Translations under genes and position numbers: made by a program
Assembly: GCA_024282035.1 (NCBI GenBank)
Contig: JAMWZR010000005.1
Span: forward strand, 39,529-103,528
DNA from: Nitrosomonas sp.
GTDB lineage: Bacteria > Pseudomonadota > Gammaproteobacteria > Burkholderiales > Nitrosomonadaceae
Direction: 5' to 3'
Length of the DNA: 64,000 bases
In this document: in pieces, positions 62,523-64,000 of the stretch
How positions within the stretch are numbered: the stretch's first letter is position 1
Layout of the letters: each line of letters starts with the position of its first letter
Notes under the pieces: model-generated
The model's database searches: none
What the model was told of the DNA's origin: nothing
What the model saw: only the letters and a program-made list of their open reading frames with translations

Positions 62523-62673
62523 CAAAACCGATCCCTCAGTCCTAAAAATTGAATCATTTCTGCCGTTAGACTCCGCACATTTCAATTGTTGCGGCACTGC
62601 TGGCCTAGCCCCAATGGCGCCGAGCAATTCGAATTTTCAGATCATGCAATTTTCAGTTTCTGAGGAACTCGCA

Positions 62674-63897
62674 ATGGCAAGTGTATCCGCAACAGTAGAC
62701 AAGAAAGTCAAAGAAGATAACTACTCCTGGGAAGGCGTAGACAAAAATGGCAAGGCAATAAGAGGTGAAATGCGCGCAGCTGGAACCGTCATCATCACTT
62801 CCACATTGCGACGCCAGGGCATCAAAGTCAATAAAATCAAGAAACTCCCCACTGGCGGCAAGATCACTGACAAAGACATTACCCTTTTCACACGGCAGAT
62901 GGCCACCATGATGAAATCGGGTGTACCCCTATTGCAGGCTTTTGATATTGTCGGCAAAGGACATAGCAATCGCGCAGTCAGCAAACTGCTACTGGACATC
63001 AAAACCGATGTGGAAACCGGTAGCAATCTGGCCGATGCATTTCGCAAATATCCGCTCTACTTCGACGCACTGTTCTGTAATTTGGTCGGAGCCGGCGAGG
63101 CTGCAGGTATCCTGGATACCTTGCTGGATCGTCTGGCCACCTATAAAGAAAAAATTCAAGCTATCAAGAGCAAGATCAAGGCGGCACTTTTCTACCCGAT
63201 TTCAATCATCGTAGTGGCATTTATCATTACCGCTTTGATGATGATTTTTGTCATTCCATCGTTCAAGGATCTATTCGAAGGATTTGGCGCTGAATTACCG
63301 GCTCCAACGCTACTGATCATGACGATTTCCGATTTCTTCGTGGCTTATTGGTGGATGATACTGGGCGTCTTGGGTGGCGCTATCTATGCCTTCTTTTATA
63401 CATGGAAGCGTTCTGTCGCCATGCAGCGTTATATCGATCGCCTGGCACTCAAACTGCCTATTTTGGGTGAAGTGATCCGTAAGGCTACTATCGCACGCTG
63501 GTCCCGAACACTATCGACGATGTTTGCAGCAGGTGTACCATTGGTGGAATCACTGGATTCCGTTGCAGGTGCGGCTGGAAATTTCATTTACTATGAAGCA
63601 ACCAAGAACATTCAAGTTGAAGTCAGCACTGGTAACAGTCTGATGGCTTCGATGGCCAATACCAATGTTTTTCCAACCATGGTCATACAAATGGTGGCAA
63701 TCGGTGAAGAGTCCGGATCACTGGATTCCATGCTAAGTAAAATTGCTGATTTCTACGAAGCCGAAGTCGATGATGCAGTTGCCGCGCTTTCCAGTCTGAT
63801 GGAACCCATCATCATGGTTGTGCTGGGATCACTGATTGGCGGGATGGTTGTCGCCATGTATCTACCCATCTTTAAAATGGGTATGGTTGTTAGTTAA
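62674..63897 (+). CDS. pilC: Type IV pilus inner-membrane platform protein PilC
   Basis: The 407-residue platform protein of the pilus has two GspF domains, each with helical bundles and membrane helices: FTRQMATMMKSGVPLLQAFD and IARWSRTLSTMFAAGVPLVE. The N-terminal YSWEGVDKNGKAIRGEM is typical. ATG 62674 is chosen because GAGGA lies 8 bases upstream and the length matches PilC; an upstream in-frame start at 62476 would overlap the SDR gene. pilB does not precede it, as it often does. The last 100 bp of the window may lead into pilD, but no frame is complete. Confidence 0.95.
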   Translation: MASVSATVDKKVKEDNYSWEGVDKNGKAIRGEMRAAGTVIITSTLRRQGIKVNKIKKLPTGGKITDKDITLFTRQMATMMKSGVPLLQAFDIVGKGHSNRAVSKLLLDIKTDVETGSNLADAFRKYPLYFDALFCNLVGAGEAAGILDTLLDRLATYKEKIQAIKSKIKAALFYPISIIVVAFIITALMMIFVIPSFKDLFEGFGAELPAPTLLIMTISDFFVAYWWMILGVLGGAIYAFFYTWKRSVAMQRYIDRLALKLPILGEVIRKATIARWSRTLSTMFAAGVPLVESLDSVAGAAGNFIYYEATKNIQVEVSTGNSLMASMANTNVFPTMVIQMVAIGEESGSLDSMLSKIADFYEAEVDDAVAALSSLMEPIIMVVLGSLIGGMVVAMYLPIFKMGMVVS

Positions 63898-64000
63898 ATT
63901 TGATTTCTCAGATTCTATATTGCCAAGGGTCTTAGGAAGTTAAAGCGGGTTTAGGCGTAATAATTTAAGAACTGCAAGGTAGAGATTATCACGACGATGA

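Noticed and set aside
62476-62673. N-terminal extension of the pilC frame
   Set aside because: It overlaps the SDR gene and is not conserved-looking; a good Shine-Dalgarno precedes ATG 62674.
63898-64000. Possible start of pilD at the window end (ATG at 63997)
   Set aside because: Only four bases of any such gene are visible, so it cannot be supported.

Overview
The window is a gene-dense stretch of a betaproteobacterial chromosome. Protein sequences and gene orders (rpmH-rnpA-yidD-yidC-mnmE; yebC-ruvC-ruvA-ruvB; atpIBEFHAGDC followed by glmU-glmS; coaD-rsmD; hemC-hemD-hemY; the nine-gene aa3 oxidase cluster with its 35-residue assembly peptide) fit Nitrosomonadales, most likely a Nitrosomonas-like ammonia oxidiser. 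That genus-level call is inference: no amo, hao or RuBisCO genes lie in the window. I see no tRNA, rRNA, CRISPR array, prophage or intact insertion sequence.

Layout. (1) 1-12.2 kb: an accessory surface-glycan or glycosylation cluster. It has a GNAT-like acyltransferase cut by the window edge, a 1535-residue protein joining PIG-L deacetylase, GT2, RgpF-like and HAD modules, two single-domain GT2 enzymes, a 1019-residue GT2-GT2-GT4 protein on the opposite strand, and an NAD-dependent epimerase. (2) 12.35-16.9 kb: a complete type I secretion apparatus (ABC transporter, HlyD-type adaptor, TolC-type outer-membrane protein) with no visible substrate gene. (3) 17-25.3 kb: a DUF5658 membrane protein, the rpmH-to-mnmE block, an orphan OmpR-type regulator, trmJ, argB and a lone CheW. 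(4) 25.3-27.4 kb: a BON-domain lipoprotein and a GlcD-type FAD oxidase. (5) 27.4-34 kb, minus strand: the whole aa3 cytochrome c oxidase cluster with assembly factors. (6) 34.4-42.2 kb, minus strand: small membrane proteins, a BI-1 family protein, the Holliday-junction operon yebC-ruvCAB, glmS and glmU. (7) 42.3-49.2 kb: the nine-gene F1Fo ATP synthase operon. (8) 49.4-57.3 kb: pilU, pilT, ferredoxin, coaD, rsmD, an M16 peptidase-like protein without the zinc motif, and ppc. (9) 57.4-64 kb: hemC-hemD-hemY, a CDP-glucoseen-reductase-like flavoprotein, an SDR protein and pilC.

Functionally the core part covers proton-coupled energy metabolism (oxidase and ATP synthase), tetrapyrrole synthesis that feeds haem to the oxidase (hemCDY plus haem O synthase), UDP-GlcNAc synthesis (glmS, glmU) that may supply envelope and glycan enzymes, and type IV pilus retraction parts. 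The first 17 kb look like a machine that builds a complex glycan next to a type I exporter, which is the best candidate here for a less-described system.

The most concrete sequence oddities are start codons. In ruvC the codon at the conserved Met1 position is ATT, with no ATG, GTG, TTG or CTG in frame between it and the preceding stop. rnpA likewise has no ATG, GTG or TTG that would include its conserved N-terminus. Base composition is also uneven: the oxidase-to-pilT block (about 27.4-51 kb) reads clearly more AT-rich than the glycan cluster.
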